Of a DNA stretch of 64,000 nucleotides, positions 62,202 to 64,000 are shown piece after piece. Source of the DNA: Streptomyces sp. MP131-18. Its GTDB lineage: Bacteria; Actinomycetota; Actinomycetes; Streptomycetales; Streptomycetaceae. The DNA is taken from NCBI RefSeq assembly GCF_001984575.1, contig NZ_LZNS01000001.1, forward strand, positions 4,866,737 through 4,930,736, read 5' to 3'. Position 1 is the stretch's first letter. The number at the start of each line of letters is the position of its first letter. The notes under the pieces were generated by a model. It searched no databases. It had not been told where the DNA came from and saw only the letters and a list, made by a program, of their open reading frames with translations. The position numbers were made by a program, and so were the translations under genes.

Positions 62202-63494
62202 TCAGCCCTGGGCCAGGCGGCGGATGACGGGGGCCACGCGCTTGCGCCCCACCCGGTAGAGGCCGCCGGCGCCGCGCTGGATCAGCTTGCGCACCGCGGT
62301 CGGGTTGGCGGGCGAGCCGGCCGGCAGCGGCCGCCCGCTCAGGCCGAGGCCGTGGCGGCCGAGCAGCGCCTCCAGGTAGTCCGAGGCGTTCTGCGGCGTG
62401 TAGTAGGGGCGCATGCGCGGCAGCGGCGTGACGCGGTCGCGCAGCTGGTCGAACCTGGTCTTCGCGGCGGCGAACGGGTCGCGGCGGCCGATGCCGTGCT
62501 CGGCCGCCCAGCCGTGGTCGGCGCGTGGGATCAGGCCCTCGTCGAGCTGTGCGAAGGAGGCGAGGGCGCCGGAGGCGACGAAGAAGTGGTTGCCGTGCGC
62601 CTCGCGCACGCCGTAGTCGGTGAGGATCGCGGTGGGTATGCCGCGGTGGATCGCCTCCATGGCGGCGGTCGAGCTGATGGTGACCAGCAGGTCGGTGCGG
62701 TCGAGGACTTCGCCCATGTCGCCGTGGACGGCCTTCAGGTTGGGCGGCGGGTCCGGCAGCTCGTCGAACAGCACCTGGTACGGGTGCCGTTCCAGGCGGG
62801 TCGCGGTCTCGCCCTCCCGGGCGCGCAGCTTCAGCAGCACCTCGCGGTCGGGATGGCGCCTGGCGTGCCGCTGGAGCTTGTCGAGCAGGCCGAAGCGGGC
62901 GGCGCGGCCGGCGGGCACGGTCGGCTGCACCGCGAAGCAGACGGTGAACGGCCGGTCGCGGCCGGCGGCGGACGGGTCGTGGCGCGCGCCGCCGAGGAAC
63001 GGCAGACCGGCCTCGACGATGCTGTACGGGTCGGCGCCGACGCCGCGGTACACCTCGCGGAACCGCTTGGCGTCGTACGGGCTGTTGGCCAGCACGATGT
63101 CGGAACCGACGCGCAGCAGCAGGCCGTCCACCACGTTCTCGTAGACGACGCCGACGTAGCCGGAGACGACGACGGGGCGGCGGGACGCGCCGTCCCACGC
63201 CATCCCCAGGCTGTGGACGAGGGCGAGCACGGTGCCGCCGATGGTCCCGAGGATCACCAAGTCGGCCTCGGCGACGGCCGGGTCGTCGAGCAGCTCCGCG
63301 TACGTGACGACCTTGCTGGTGTCGGGGACGACCCCCACCTCCGAGATCTGCCGCTCGGTCGGCGTGGTCGAGGTGTGCAGGAAACGCGCGTCGAGGGCAT
63401 GCTTGGGCGCGAGCTGCCTGGCGACGAGGGCGGCCCACTTCCACCGGCTGTCGGAATCCGCGAGCACGAGGGCCCGGGGAACGGCGCTTCCCAT
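62202..63494 (-). CDS. DUF6716-type putative glycosyltransferase
   Basis: 430 residues. ALVLADSDSRWKWAALVARQL at the N-terminus, SSTAAMEAIHRGIPTAIL (a GT-B-like donor-binding region) and GVREAHGNHFFVASG fit the DUF6716 family, annotated as putative glycosyltransferases in Streptomyces. Catalytic residues cannot be assigned. ATG 63494 has AGG 9 nt upstream and a GAGGAT hexamer 7 nt upstream; ATG 63503 is an alternative. Confidence 0.82.
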   Translation of the reverse strand: MGSAVPRALVLADSDSRWKWAALVARQLAPKHALDARFLHTSTTPTERQISEVGVVPDTSKVVTYAELLDDPAVAEADLVILGTIGGTVLALVHSLGMAWDGASRRPVVVSGYVGVVYENVVDGLLLRVGSDIVLANSPYDAKRFREVYRGVGADPYSIVEAGLPFLGGARHDPSAAGRDRPFTVCFAVQPTVPAGRAARFGLLDKLQRHARRHPDREVLLKLRAREGETATRLERHPYQVLFDELPDPPPNLKAVHGDMGEVLDRTDLLVTISSTAAMEAIHRGIPTAILTDYGVREAHGNHFFVASGALASFAQLDEGLIPRADHGWAAEHGIGRRDPFAAAKTRFDQLRDRVTPLPRMRPYYTPQNASDYLEALLGRHGLGLSGRPLPAGSPANPTAVRKLIQRGAGGLYRVGRKRVAPVIRRLAQG

Positions 63495-63854
63495 CGCCTG
63501 CATCCTCTCGACGGGACCGCATGTCCCGGATTGCGCTTGAGGGTTGATCGGGGGGAACGGGGTGGCCCCGCGCGGAGAGGCCAGAGTACCGCCTGCCTGC
63601 GGTTTGTCGTGCCGGACGGCCCCCGGGCGGTGCCGGGGCAGACCCCGGATACCGGCGTCCCCTACGGCATGCCTCATCCTCGTGGTGCGTCCCCTAAGGG
63701 CGGCGTCCGACTTTGCGCCTACTCACGCCTCCTTCCCTGGGGCGACGAGTCGGCCTCTGGGCGTCCTTAGGCTTCTGGCACCAACACTTTTCCGTGCACA
63801 GCTTTCCGTGCACCTCCCCACAGAATTTCCGACACGCTCCAGAAGGAGATCAAC
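63495..63854. promoter_or_regulatory. Intergenic region before ABC transporter gene
   Basis: No gene seen in these 360 bp. It contains the minus-strand GAGGAT (63502-63507) of the DUF6716 gene, and toward the ABC gene the direct repeats TTTTCCGTGCAC (63788-63799) and TTTCCGTGCAC (63803-63813), 15 bp apart, a candidate operator for the ABC gene. AAGGAG (63843-63848) is the ABC ribosome site. Confidence 0.5.
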
Positions 63855-64000
63855 GTGACAACGGCTGTAGAGGTTCCGACGACCGGGGGCAGCGGAGGCC
63901 ACTCAGCGGTTGCCGCGCGGGCCGAGAGCGTCGTGAAGGCGTACGGGTCCGGCGAGACGCAGGTCCTGGCCCTTGACAACGTGAGCGTGGACATCGAACG
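63855..64000 (+). CDS. ABC transporter ATP-binding protein, 3' end outside window
   Basis: 48 codons visible. VAARAESVVKAYGSGETQVLALDNVSVDIER is the start of a MacB/LolD-type ABC ATPase (VxKxYGxGxTxVxALxxVSxxI), which pairs with a FtsX-like permease. The nucleotide-binding motifs lie beyond the right edge. GTG 63855 with AAGGAG upstream. Confidence 0.85.
   Translation, partial: MTTAVEVPTTGGSGGHSAVAARAESVVKAYGSGETQVLALDNVSVDIE

Overview
The window is high-GC actinobacterial chromosome, almost certainly Streptomyces or a close relative. Signs are strong GC3 codon bias (long antisense open frames shadow most genes), frequent GTG starts, a rodlin gene (an aerial-hypha surface protein of streptomycetes), an XRE/DUF5753 plus DUF397 pair, a tricorn-protease homologue, a Pmt protein mannosyltransferase, and a conserved core order (rsmI, tatD, ksgA, ispE ... 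ppc ... pth, rplY, prs, glmU ... mazG) also known in part from mycobacteria. I saw no rRNA, tRNA, CRISPR array, prophage or insertion sequence.

Layout. 1-9 kb: a membrane-anchored D-Ala-D-Ala carboxypeptidase cut by the left edge, a GPP34 protein, an XRE regulator with its DUF397 partner, a luciferase-like oxidoreductase, exonuclease III and two divergent GNAT acetyltransferases. 8.7-17 kb: an ABC-2-like membrane protein opposite its likely TetR repressor; a MerR regulator opposite a three-gene operon for a Baeyer-Villiger monooxygenase, an alpha/beta hydrolase and a short-chain dehydrogenase; then HEAT-repeat, PPOX-fold and CsbD-like genes. 17-28.5 kb: tricorn protease and an MMPL exporter, divergent around a Crp-like site; a secreted protein; a divergent second PRPP synthetase; a MecA_N/NTF2-like penicillin-binding protein; Pmt. 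28.5-40 kb: rsmI, tatD-ksgA, ispE-ABC-F, a PQQ-propeller membrane protein, an atypical response regulator, and the Leloir operon galTEK. 40-50.5 kb: response regulator, MarR/methyltransferase pair, a frameshifted VOC gene, rodlin, acyl-CoA desaturase with TetR repressor, ppc, AraC/GlxA regulator and MFS transporter. 50.5-64 kb: pth-rplY, prs, glmU, a coiled-coil protein, a cluster of three toxin-immunity fusion genes, mazG, a lipoprotein, a DUF6716-type protein and the start of an ABC ATPase.

The most unusual region is 56.1-60.4 kb. Three adjacent genes each join a different nucleic-acid-attacking toxin-like domain (an HxE/CxnC deaminase, a WHH-type HNH nuclease, a YwqJ-type deaminase) to a different SUKH immunity domain (SUKH-4, SMI1/KNR4, SUKH-3) in one polypeptide without a signal peptide. 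They lie inside the otherwise housekeeping glmU-mazG block, and a 107-bp inverted-repeat structure abuts one end.

Other points of interest: the only TTA (bldA-dependent) codon I found is in the XRE regulator; many genes carry a -10 hexamer 6-7 nt before the start codon, indicating leaderless mRNAs; the VOC gene has a 1-nt frameshift just after its start; and rpfB is missing between tatD and ksgA.
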